A stretch of DNA of 64,000 nucleotides from Amoebophrya sp. A120 (lineage: Eukaryota; Sar; Dinophyceae; Syndiniales; Amoebophryaceae), in contig CAJINV010000005.1 of assembly GCA_905178155.1 (NCBI GenBank), positions 7,680,989 through 7,744,988 on the forward strand, written 5' to 3'. The translations under genes and the position numbers were made by a program. Shown in pieces: positions 1 through 12,100 of this stretch. The first letter of the stretch is position 1; each line of letters opens with the position of its first letter. The notes under the pieces are model-generated. The model had not been told where the DNA came from. It saw nothing but the letters and a program-made list of their open reading frames with translations, and searched no databases.

Positions 1-170
1 TTGTCATGCTCCAATCAGCATGAGATACTAGATCTGTAATGCTGCTGAACTAGCTCAAACAGCACCACACTACGCGTCCAAATTTGTCATGCCAAACAAC
101 CAAAGCTGTGTGATTTGTCTAGCACATTCCCCATGTTGACTCTGGTGTGGGGACGTTTTTACACAGGATA
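1..170. mobile_element. Introner family C (cut by window edge)
   Basis: Right end GGGGACGTTTTTACACAGGATA; left part lies outside the window. Intron of gene A. Confidence 0.8.
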
Positions 171-3100
171 GTTCCTGCTCCATCTTTTGTCTCTCCTGCT
201 GCTCGCGCAGAAACTGCTCCTCCTCCAATTATGCATTCGCAAATACCATGTCTGGGTCTGGAAGATTGTCACGCATCATCTGTAGGACTAGGATCTATCA
301 CACAGTAGATGGTGGTCGTCTGGAATGCGAATGCACGAAAGCGCGTCACATACTACGGAAGAGCTTCGTAATTTAATTACGAAGCTCTTTCCGCATGAGA
401 GATTCGCCCTTTGTATCGGGAGTTGTGACGGACTTTTCTTTGGCGTTCACGCAAGAACACATACTTGTGTACGATCTAGACTTGGCATGACATTGACAAG
501 TTCCAGACGCAGACATATTTATTAGTTTGCAGTGGATACCAATCTTTCCCGGGCAATTCTCATCCGCACCTCGTCCTGTTTCGAAAAGCGCTCCTGCCAC
601 TCCTTATCGCAAGAAAAAACTGCTTCACTGTAAACTTGTGATGCATAAAATGGAACGCAAACGCGTTTGTCTTGCTATACATGCAAGACATTGGCTTTTT
701 CAGTGTGTTTTCCATTGCGAAGTACGCATGGCAAGTTTTCTTTGCCATGTGTAACAAATTTGTCATACAAAACTTGCAAAATCCTTACAGTGAAACAGTT
801 TTTTCTCACGATACTCCTCCGGTAGAGAGTAGTGTTCCAGCCACTGTTGCAACAAAGCCGACTCCATCGCCTTCATATTCTTCTTTTCCGCGATTGTCAG
901 CCGCGGGTCGTGAATCCGGCACGCCGGCTATCCTGAGTAAAAACGTCCCTACCGCAGAGTTGTCAGGCAAATCTGCATGCCAAAAAAGTTTGTCATGCGG
1001 AGCGCGATGAGAGGCATTCTCTAGTAGCCATGTTCTGGAATTTGTGATGCTATAATCAGCATGATAGGCTAGATCTGTGTTGCTGCTGAACTACTTAAAC
1101 AGGATTAAGATTACACTACAAGGAAAAACTTGCCATGCCAAACGACCAAAGCTGGTTGATTTGTCTAGCAGATTTCCCATCTTAACTCTGCTGATGTCGG
1201 GACGGTTTTACAAATGATACCGGGCGCTTCACATTTCTGTCCTCGATTTTCCAACCCCGGTGCAGCGCCGGGGGGTCCACGCTGCCTTTCAACTTCTGCC
1301 GGGTCATATGGATTGCAAAAGTGTCTGGGTCTGGAAGAGTGGAACTTGTAATGCTGTCTGCGGATTCTAAAAATATCTGTGTTGCATGAGCAGCAAGAGG
1401 AGTCAGTTCTTGGCACGCGGAAAGGGGGGCTTTTCTCATGCGTAATTAGCATCAAGAAGCTCTGCTCAAAAAATCTGTGATGCTAGTACCAGCATCACAG
1501 ACCTCACGAATCATGCAAAATGTGCATGACAAGTCTCGACTCTTCCAGACCCAGACATTTTTGCAGTTGATAGGTCACGGCGCACGCCATCAACGCTTGG
1601 TTGTTCTCGAGGTGGTGTTCGTATCGACAGTAAATTTCCCGTACACGTAAGTACAAATGCGGTATCTGCATGACAAAATTGGGCTTCGATCCTAGTTTAG
1701 CATGACAAGTGTTACACTCCAAATTGGTGAAATTTGTGATGTATCTTGTACATGTACGGAAAATTTGTATTGCATAGTTCGAGCTCCAAAAGCTCTAGTC
1801 CGTACCGGTAATGCTCCCCGTGACACTCCTTCATCTTCGCCAACAGCTCTGGTTCCAGTTCAATCGGTCTACTGAGGTACAAGAACGAATCCTTCCACTG
1901 CGGGAAGGCGAAGCTCAGGGTCGTTTGCATCGCTTTGATCCGTTCGAACAAGTAGTTGCAGAGCGGTTGGTTGTATCAAATGTAACAATGTCTGGGTCTG
2001 GAATGTTGCCGGGTTTGTCATGCATATTTTGCATGACCCAGGACGTCTGTAATGCATGGCCAAGCATTACAGATTTTTAGAGGACTTCCTGATGCCTATT
2101 CCGCATGACAAATGCCGTCCCCGCGTAGCACAAACTCGACTCCTCTTGCTGATCATGCAATACAGATTTTTTTAGAGTTCAAAGTTAGCATCACAAGCTT
2201 CAACATTCCAGACCCAGACACTTTTGCACTTGATAGGTTGTCCGGCGCGCCACCGTCCACGTCAATATCCTTTAACGGGTTTCCGAGCAAGGCCCGCATG
2301 CACGCCGCCGAAGCCATTTTGATCAGTTCACACGCGTACCCACCCTCGGAGGAAAGAATCACGTTCTTGCAGTGGTACATCAAGTACCGGATAATCGTGC
2401 CGTAGACTTGGGGCGACCAAGCCTGGTCACACCCCGGACACGATTGCTCCAGTCCGGTCTGTTTGTTGAATAAAGTTTTTGAATTTATGTATAAACATCA
2501 ACGCCCCGAACCACCTAGAACATGGGAGGTCGCAAGGACATGACAACGCCCAGAATTATTGTACATCATTGTTTGATGTTGATTTTGATTCGCTATTTAA
2601 GTGCATGCAAATTTTTTCGTGGTACAGTTTCAAGTTTAGAAAGCAAAATCCTATACCCCCATTTCGTGGGTCTGGTACAACAGTTTCAAGTTTTTTAGGT
2701 AGAAGTAGAAAGCAAAATGCTATACCCCCAGCGCATCGAATCCGAGCGGGACTATGATCGTGTCCGGCATGTAAGTCCGCAGCAAGGGTAGAATCACCTT
2801 TGTCAAAATCTGTACGATCGCAAAATCACCGTCACCAAACATCATGTTGATGTTGATATTGTACCCCGCCCCCTCGTATGCCTTGCAAAAGTATTGTATC
2901 GTGCTAGTATAAATTGCATTACAAATTTTTTCTGAAAGAAAGCTGGAATTTGTAATGCTAATTCAGGTAAAAAGGTAGGCTTGTCATGCAAGATCGCAAT
3001 TAGTACGAGTACGATACTTTTGCACTGCATACCTCGCCCGACCCGCTAAACGCCACCATGCCCATGTTTTCGTAGTTCAGCTGGCCGTATCAAATGTAAA

Positions 3101-6100
3101 AGTGTCTGGGTCTCCTGGAAACTTGTGATGCTGGGTGGCGTCTCATGATGAGGCTACAAATACTGGCCCCGCATGACAAGTGTCTGAGCTCCTAGGTATT
3201 GCCTATTCTGCATGACAAACTGCGCTTCTGCATCACAGAAAAACGCAGCTCTTGGATAACGTGCGTGACAAATTTAAGAGTCATGCCAGACAAGCATGAC
3301 AAACATGAATTCTTCCAGACCCAGACATTTTTACAGTTGATAGGCCACGATGCGTCGAGATGGTCAGCACGTTCCCGTCATTGTAGTGCGCCACCTGCGT
3401 TCCGTTTCCGTGATGGGTGTCAATGTCGATGATCGCGACTTTTGGCTTTGTGAACTGCTTCAGCTTCGTTTTCACCTCGGGGAGGAACGAAGATCCCTGT
3501 GCAGGTGGTACTTCTTGGGCGGCGCCAGATGGGGTCGCGCTGCCGCTCCGGATTAATGGAGCTGCTGTTGTTCCGGTTCTTCCACTCAATACGGACGACG
3601 TTTTTGCCTTGATGCTAGAAGAGGACGCAGCAGCAGCAGCTGCTCTCCCGGTTGAAGAAGATGTAGTACCGTCAGCGCCATCTTTCATTCCCAAAACCTT
3701 CTCAGACACCAGCATGACTGAATTTTCTTTAAACTTCGCCGCAAACTCCTCATAATTTTCTCCCGAACGCTTGTGCAGCAGTTTGGTGGCGTAGGCGTAC
3801 GCCTGGACATGGCCGAAGCCCGCGCCGTATCACATGCAAATGTGTCTGGGTCTGGAAGAGTGCGCGATCTGTCATGCAGCTTTTCCATGACCCATCAGGT
3901 CTGGAATGCAGTACCCAGCACGACAGATCCTGTGCGACCTCTCTCATGCATATCCTGCAGGAGAAACTCCCTCCCGACTTGGTCAAAACTGGACGACTTT
4001 TGGTAATCATGCAACACAGATTTTCGTTTGCTTCAGATTTAGCATGACAAGTTGCTCTCTTCCAGACCCAGACGTATTTGCAATGCATACGCCGCCCTCA
4101 TCGCCATCTTGAATCATGAACCCGCCACCGGTCTTCACGTAGGTGAGCTCTTTTTTCCGCTTAGATGTATGGGCTACGTGTTGTAGTTGTTGATGCTCCT
4201 GGGCGTTTGTAATGTTGCTCGTAGCGGATGAAGCTGGTCCAGCTACAGCTGCAAGGGGTTTGCTATTCTGGCGCTGCTGGTGTTGCGATAGAGAAGTAGT
4301 TTGGTTTTTAGTAGTATTCGGGGCAGGTACAACCGGTAGAGATGAACTGGCAGAATGAAGCGCAGATGAGGACCCAGGGACCTGTTGTGCCACCTGGAAA
4401 GGAGATGAGTCCGGGCGTGAAGCTGATACCGCAGCAACCGCCTCAGAACGGCGTTTGTTGGATGTGGTCTTCATAATATTTGGAACTGCTGGGACGTCCA
4501 CGTGGTCCCCAGAAGTTGTAGTTGCTGTGTGTGTATTGCCAGGAAATGCCGCGCCTGCAGATGCCGAGGAAGCGGCAGATGCTGAGCCAGATGCTGAGGA
4601 CGCATGCGCTACCACTTCAGGTCGTGCTGCTACTGGCGAAGGTCCAGAGCCTGCTTGCTCGTCAAAGTCTCCACCATGATCTACTACTTCCTGTTGCTCC
4701 TGTTTTAGTCTGATTTCCTTGACCACCTTCGAGAATTCCACATCTCCAAGCTCCTTTTGCTATGCACTGAAAAAGCATCGCACTCGTAGCAATCGTAGGC
4801 ATGGTGCACTTTGAAGGGAAACCCGCATTACAAATTGCGTTTGTCAAATTCGAGAGAATTTGTCATGCGCTTTATACTAGAAGTACGATGTTGCTTTTGC
4901 ATTGCATATCTTCCACCACTTCGCCAATTCCTCCTGCCGCATTGCCTCCATGATGTTTTCCTTTTCCTTTCTCGAAATCATTTTCTTCTTCTCTTTAGTC
5001 GCCTTCTTGTTTTGCTTCTCAATCTCCTTCGAACTGTGATTTTGCATGTTCCACACATACTCCGATAAGCGCCGGCGCTTGTGATCTTTATTACTGCAAT
5101 CCTCATTCGGAAAGTAGATTTTTTGCAGCTCGTCATCGATTGAATCGTCGATTTTTTGCATATCATCGTCTTCATCAGCCTTCGGTAGTGCGTCGTCAAC
5201 ATCTTCTTCTTCGCGCCCTGGAATGTTGTCACCGTCATCGCCCACTGGTCGTGGGTTACCCTTCTGCCTCTTACTCGCGGGAGGAGGTGCAGAGCCTCCT
5301 TCTTCAAGATCTTCCTCGTCGTCGGGATTGATTTCCTCCTCGTCCTGCCCCAGCTCGTCTGCACTAGCAGATACATCGCTGCCGGCATAATCTGAAGGCG
5401 TGTTGTTGACTCCATTATCCCCGCCCGGTTTGGTCTCATGCTCGCCCTCAATCAGTCGGCTCGCAACGTCAAACATGGACTCGATCGGGTAGGATTCGTC
5501 GATAGAAGTTGTACCTCGTCCGCCTATCAGTTCCCCTCCTGCTTCTAGGTTGAACAGGTCTTCTTCAACTACATGATCTTGCGTGTAGAATGGATGGCGG
5601 CCTATTATTTGTTCAACACGACCACAACTTCTATCAGGACGACCCATCACGTCGCTCATCTCCGGACTGCTTTCCAGCGCGTAGTTGTGCTCCGCCTCGA
5701 ATAAGTTGCCCGGAGAGTTATTTGGGAGTAGAAGGTTTGATGCAGCCTCGTGTTCCTTATCGAGGGCGAGTAGTTCTTGCCTGTCGTTTTTAGTGTTCCT
5801 ACCGCTGCTTCTGGTTCTATTCATTTTCATCTTCCCGGAGGACGATGCTTTATTTTTGTCCTCAACCTGCCCGGAAGATCCACCTCGCGAAGATGACAAT
5901 GCGCCCCGGTTGCTGCTCGAGTTGTTCGGAGACGATGAGGAGGAGAAAACATGTTCTTGACCATGATCCGCAGCCGCGGCCTGCAGCTCTATCAGTCTTT
6001 TCTGCAGTACCAATCCCCGCGGCGCCACGGCCGGCTTGATCTCGACGTTATGGTCCATCGGCCGGGTTTGGTTCAACACGTCAAAAGCCGCACTGCTGAT

Positions 6101-9100
6101 GTCTCGGTGCTGCCGGAAACTTTCCGTGTTCGTCTCGTAGTACGGCAACACATAAAATTGCCACAGCAGCTCGTGCGCAATAGCGCAGGAGTAAGACTTC
6201 GGATTGTCGTAAGTCTTTTCGTGTGAACCAAAGCCGTAGTCCTTTTCCCGCTCCGGCTTGTAGTTCAGATAGGCTAGTTTTTCGTAACACCACAAGTACA
6301 CCTTATCGCTCATAGATTTTCGGTGTTTTTTCACCGCAAATTGGTGGAGGAAATACAGCACGAGCTGCGCCGGGGTTTTCAAGTATTTGGAGGAAGATAT
6401 GTACTTGTTGTACTCCGTGTTTTTCCTCGTGAAAGTTTCAATCCGCGTGAAAATCTTCTCCATCATTTCCCGGTGACTCCCCAATCGCCGATAATTGATG
6501 TAGTTGGTCAGATCACTGTTTTCCTGCATGAGCTGTTTTTTCAAACCGTCCCGCTCCCTTTTCTCCCGGTTTTCTCGAAGCCGGTAGCCGTTCGGCCGTT
6601 TCGGGATGACCCCATTCCAGATGTTCGCTCCAGCAATCCAGGTGTTTGTGGCAGCGGTAGAAGTAGTGGTGATAGAAGTTGTTGTGTTACTACCCACCTG
6701 TTGATGTAGTTGTTTCGCATGCATTTTTGCCGCGACCTCCTGTTCTGAAGAGGGGGAAACGGAGCTGTCATTCACCAGATTGGACGAAGAGGTCAGATTC
6801 GGCTGGTCACCAGGCGGAACCACACCGCCGGAGCTTATAGGTGACAGGTTCGAAGTAGAACCATTGGACTTTTTCATCAGTTGCAGCTGCTGTTGATGTA
6901 GTTCCCTTTCCTGTTCTATCAAATGCAAAAGTGTCTGGGTCTGGAAGACTGGAACTTGTGATGCAACCTTTGGACAACTCTTCTACATAAAATCTGTATT
7001 GCATGAACAGCAAAAGAGGTGTAATTCGTGCTACGCGGAGAGGGCATTTCTCATGCTGTATGAGCATCAGAAAACCCTCGCAAAATCTCTCATGCTAGGG
7101 CATGCATCACAGACCTCATGGGGCATGCAAAATATGCATGACAAACTCCTGCACTTTTCCAGACCCAGACATTTTTGCAATCCATATGTTCTTGTTTCAA
7201 TTTCGCTGCGGCGGCGGCGGCTAGGGCCGCTTTCGATTTCGCTTTCGCCTTGGCTTTCACCTTCGCCTTCGCTTTCGCGCGGGGTTGCGGAGGACCTGAT
7301 AGCGTGCGATGAATTCATTTCATTTGCGAGATATTACGCATGACGAGTCTAATTGTTCTAGCAGATCCCCGCCCATGACAAAACATCGTCATTCTCATGC
7401 TAGATCATCATGAGTCGGCATATCATTTCTCAAAATAGATCATCCTGATATGTAAATACCGTCGGCATATCTCTCCCACACTTCCTCTTCCTCTATCCGC
7501 CTTAACTGCTGGGCAATTTCTTCGTGCCGTTTCATAATTTGCCCGATGTCCTTCTCTGCATTTCTATTATGCATTGCAAAAGCATCACACTATGTATAAA
7601 CTGCATGACAAACTTTGCCAAGTAGAAGAAAATTGGGCTCTACTGTAATGCTGTCGATTTACCAAACATAGAGGATTTGTGATGCATCGCTGCAAAAGCA
7701 AATGCAACTTCTACGAGTACGATGCTTCTGCAATGCATAGCTATACCGGTACATCAATTCCTTCTCCACTTTCACCATTATCCAAGAAAAAAACTGTGTA
7801 AGTGTAACTTTGTGTTGCAGAAAATGCGAAACTGTTACACTCCTCATGCTGGGCATGCGTCAGAGGCTATTTTCGTACGTGTTTTCAAGTACTAGCTACG
7901 CATGACAGGTTTTCTGCGTCATGCAGAGCAAACTTGTGATGCTATTCTTCCAAGAGAGTTACACTTACACAGTTTTTTCCTTGCATAACCATCAAGTCCC
8001 CCTCAATCGGCAGCTTTTTCATCTGAAACAGGTTCATCTCCATCGCAACCCGTTGTTTCGGTGTCAGCGGCGTATCCAACCCGGATTCCCCCTTGGAAGC
8101 GCCAAAGCCGAGCTGGCGTGCGAGAATGAAGGGAAAGTTCTCGTCGGATTTTCTCGCGATCCGGAAGGTTCTGTCGAGAAGGTAAAACGCGGCGCCGGCG
8201 TCGGTCGGCTCGTCCTTTTATCCTCATGAAAAACGTCGTCCCCGTTGTTCCAGAGTCAGGTTGGGAATTTAGCAACACAAGTCCAGAAACCTCGCAAGCC
8301 ACGCATGACAACTTCCTCAACTTCCAAAACACGTACACGACTGAAAAAAATGCTTCGCATACAACGCGTAGGAGTGCGATTTTTTGCAAATGCTCCTGCG
8401 ATTGCAAATCTGCACGACAACTCTAGGGTCGTGAGGACGTTTTTGCTTGGGATACAGTTCTATGAACTGCAAAAGTATCGCACTCGTATAAATGCATGAT
8501 AAATTCCCTCAGCATGAGAAATAAAATTTGTAATGCGGATTTACCTTGAGAAAAAAATTTGTAATGCATGACTGCAATTACTACGAGTACGATACTTTTG
8601 CACAGGATAAGTTCGCCAGATATTTTCCACCTTGTCGAGGTTGTACAATGCCTCTTCCTCTCGCAGCATCTGCGCTAGCAGCATGGTTTATGAGAGTGCA
8701 CAACCCCCCCTCCCCCTTATTTGATGTATGGCATGAGCAGCAATACAAACACCAGCACACATAGAGCCTATGCATGACAAAGTTATGTGCCTTGTGTAGT
8801 AGTACTGTTTAGGCCGCTTCCGGACTTTGTCATGCATACTAGTGAAAGAAGGTACCGAATTGGACTTGGGATTTTGCATGAGAAATGAGAACAAGGGGGA
8901 GGTCGTGCGCTGTCATATGGTTTCCTCCCGGACCGTGAGGTTGCTGCAGGGTTTGGAATTCCGATGCCCCTTCGGCACGTTCTGCTCGGGTTGGTTACAG
9001 ATCTTCTGGTTGATTGTGATTTCGTGGTACCCCGCCTGCGTCATTTCCTCGATGACATTTGTTTTCCGCCAGAAGTGCACTTCAAACTGTTTTTGTTTCA

Positions 9101-12100
9101 TCGTGTTAGCAGCTGGGGTGGAAGTAGAGGAGGAAGAAGCTAGCAAGTGCAAGTTGTCCTGTTTCCCTGACGATTGCTTGACGTGGGAGGAGTTCATCTT
9201 CGAGGAAGAATGATTCCCTCTTGATGAAGAAGACGAACTCACCGCGGCGATGGCTTTGTTTGTGCTGTCGAAATCCGTTGCATCTGCATCTTCTACCTCC
9301 CGCCACCCGTCCCACTCACCGGACGGATCGGCGTTGTGGGCGTGGTTGTAGATGCCGAGGTCTTCGTGTTCCATTTCCTCGAGGATGTGATATGCAAGAC
9401 AAAAACTGTGTAGGTCTGTGATGCAAAAAATGCAAAATAGTATACACTTTTCATGCCAGACACCCATGAGCTCCTCTTTTCATGTGTGTTTTCACGTACT
9501 AGCAGTGCATGACAGGCTTTCTCTGTCATGCAGAGCAAATTTGTGATGCTGGCACTCAAAAAGATCTACACTAACACAGCTTTTTCCCTGGATATTTGGG
9601 CTTCGGAAATCAATTCCGTGGTCATCAGGTTCAAACCCCGGAGGGGGTTCTTCTTGTTGGTGTTTCGAGAAGTCGTGCCCATTTCATTTCCAGTACTTGC
9701 GGCACTTCTCGGCGAGGCAGGACTTGTTTCTTGAAAAAGCCTATGAATTGCAAAAGTATCGTACTCGTATAAAAAATGCATATACAAATTTCCTCAGCAT
9801 GAGGGATAAAATTTGTAATGCTGATTTGCCTTAAGAGACAGACTTGTGATGCATGATTGCAATACGAGTACGATACTTTTGCACAGGATAAAGCCCCGCC
9901 TGCTCCCCCAAACAGTCGACCAAATCCACTAACTCGTCTATCGCAAGAAAAAACTGCTTCACTGTAAACTTGCAATGCATAGAACGGAACGCAAATCCGT
10001 TTGTCTTGCAGCTACACATGCAAGACGTTGGATTTTTAGCTGTGTTTTCTCTACTTAGGGAGCACGGATGCCAAGTTTTCTTTGTCATGTGTAGCAAACT
10101 TGTGATGCAGACCTTGCAATAAAATCATCACAGCGAAACAGTTTTTTCGTGGGATATCGTCCCCGAAATTCTGGAAATTCGCCGCCAAGGAGCCGACTCG
10201 ACGAGGATTCAAAATCTTTTTCAGCACAGCAAACAACTCCTGCTTCTTCTCGATTTTCGTTTTCTCCATCTCCAGAAGTTTATTCTTCAGCTCCCATAGT
10301 TGCAATTCCTTCTTGCTCTGCTTCTTTTTGGATGACGGTCGTGCATTATTTTTCGTGTCATCTACTACTCCGGAAGCTGAAGCAGTAGATTTTTTCGCAT
10401 GATCCGTCTTCCGCCGTTTCAGCGACGGAGTATTAAGAGAACTACTGTGGAGCTGGTCATCCTCCTCGTCGTTGTTGTTCTTACCGGACAGTCGTACTTC
10501 TGACCTCATGTTCTTGCGAGAAGATGTGGAGTTATTGCGGCCTCTACCCCGCGACCTTTCGGAGGACGGTTTTCCACTGGAAGGGGGTTGGAGTTGTGGC
10601 GCAGCATCACCTGAGGACGAACCTCCACCAGACACCAAACTTCTGTTGCTACTCGGAGAAGATGAAGAAGTTGTCGATTTCGTATGATGAAAATCCGCCG
10701 AGTTGTTGTACAATTTGACCACCGACAGCCCTTTCCTCTCCCATATGGCGTTCTCAAGTGTCACACTCTCTAGCTGTTGCATGATTTGCCACGCAAAACC
10801 ACAATCAGAATCGACACCATCAAGCTGCTTCGCGTGACAAATTCTCAGAGGGCCAAGCAGGCTGATAATCGGCGCCAAATCTGTCATGCAAGACGCGCAA
10901 GATCTCTCCTATCACTTTTGTCATTCTTGCGCCACAAATTCATGTAGCACTTGAGAGTGTAACAGTTGAGAGCGCCATATCCCAGTACTCCAACCTCGCT
11001 TCCTGACAGTCGTACCCCCCCGCCATTTTTGGCCCGCGGAGGTTCGTGTCGCACTCCGGCCATTTGTCCACATAAAATTCGTTGTTGTTCTTCCGATTCT
11101 CGTCGACATAGAGGAATAGTTCCTCACCACTGAGTCTGACTTTCTTCCGATACCCGGTTTTCATGGTAGAGCCTAAGATCGTCACACAGATGTCGTACAT
11201 GGAAAAGGCCTTTTTCCGGTCGCAGAAGTGTTCCGGGCAAAAGTACGCCCAGAAATTCCAGGAGTGGAAGTCCCAGTACTCGGTGAACCCCGGATTGTCG
11301 CCGTTGTAGCGGTAAAAACTTTGTAGTCGGTCGAGAAATATCCTGTGCAAAAGTATCGCACTCGTATAAATGCATTACAAATTTCCTCAGCATGAGAAAG
11401 TTTGTCATGCGGATTTAGCTTTAGAAAAGAAATTTGTAATGCATGACTGCAATTACTACGAGTACGATACTTTTGCAATGCATAAGAAACTCGGTTGTGA
11501 GATACGCCAGGGTCGTCGTGTTTTCGTCTTCAAGAATCTCGCTGGAGGTGTCGTTGTCGCTACTAGAACCTGCGGCCCGGCTTGATGTTTGGGGGTCGCT
11601 TTTGTTTATCTTCAGGGGGTCGCTACTAGATTTGGATTTGGAGGCAGATGAAGCTGCCTTCCCGGCGGCCGCCGAGGTTGACTCTACTACTACTGGCTCG
11701 ACGACCTCGAGGCCGACTGACTTTCTACTGATACTCGTTAACTTGTCGCTGGAGAGCAGATCTTCTTTCGGAGATTCTTCTGAGATGCTGGTGTTCTTCT
11801 TGCCATTTTGGTTTATTTCCTTCGCATTCACATCCTGATTCTGTTGTTGTACTAGCAACATCTTCCGCAGTGAGTCAAGAAGCTTCAAGACTTGGTCGTG
11901 GGAAGAAGAAGAAGCAGTGTCTTGTTCATGGAGGAGATGACGACCACTTCTGTTCTCTTGCCTCTTGTTGTTCCACCATGTAAAAGATGTCGTGGTCGCT
12001 TTTCCTTGCAGTTCCTTTTTATCAAATGTAAAAATGTCTGGGTCTGGAAGAATGCAACTTGTCATGCATATTTTCCATGCCTCATGAGGTTTGCAATGCA

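Noticed and set aside
672-1010. Plus-strand open frame of 112 codons at the left edge
   Set aside because: It runs through two introners and antisense of gene A exons.
8455-8461. A 7-nt microexon
   Set aside because: Its sequence is essentially the AGTTC target duplication of the neighbouring introner; removing each element with one duplicate explains it without a microexon.
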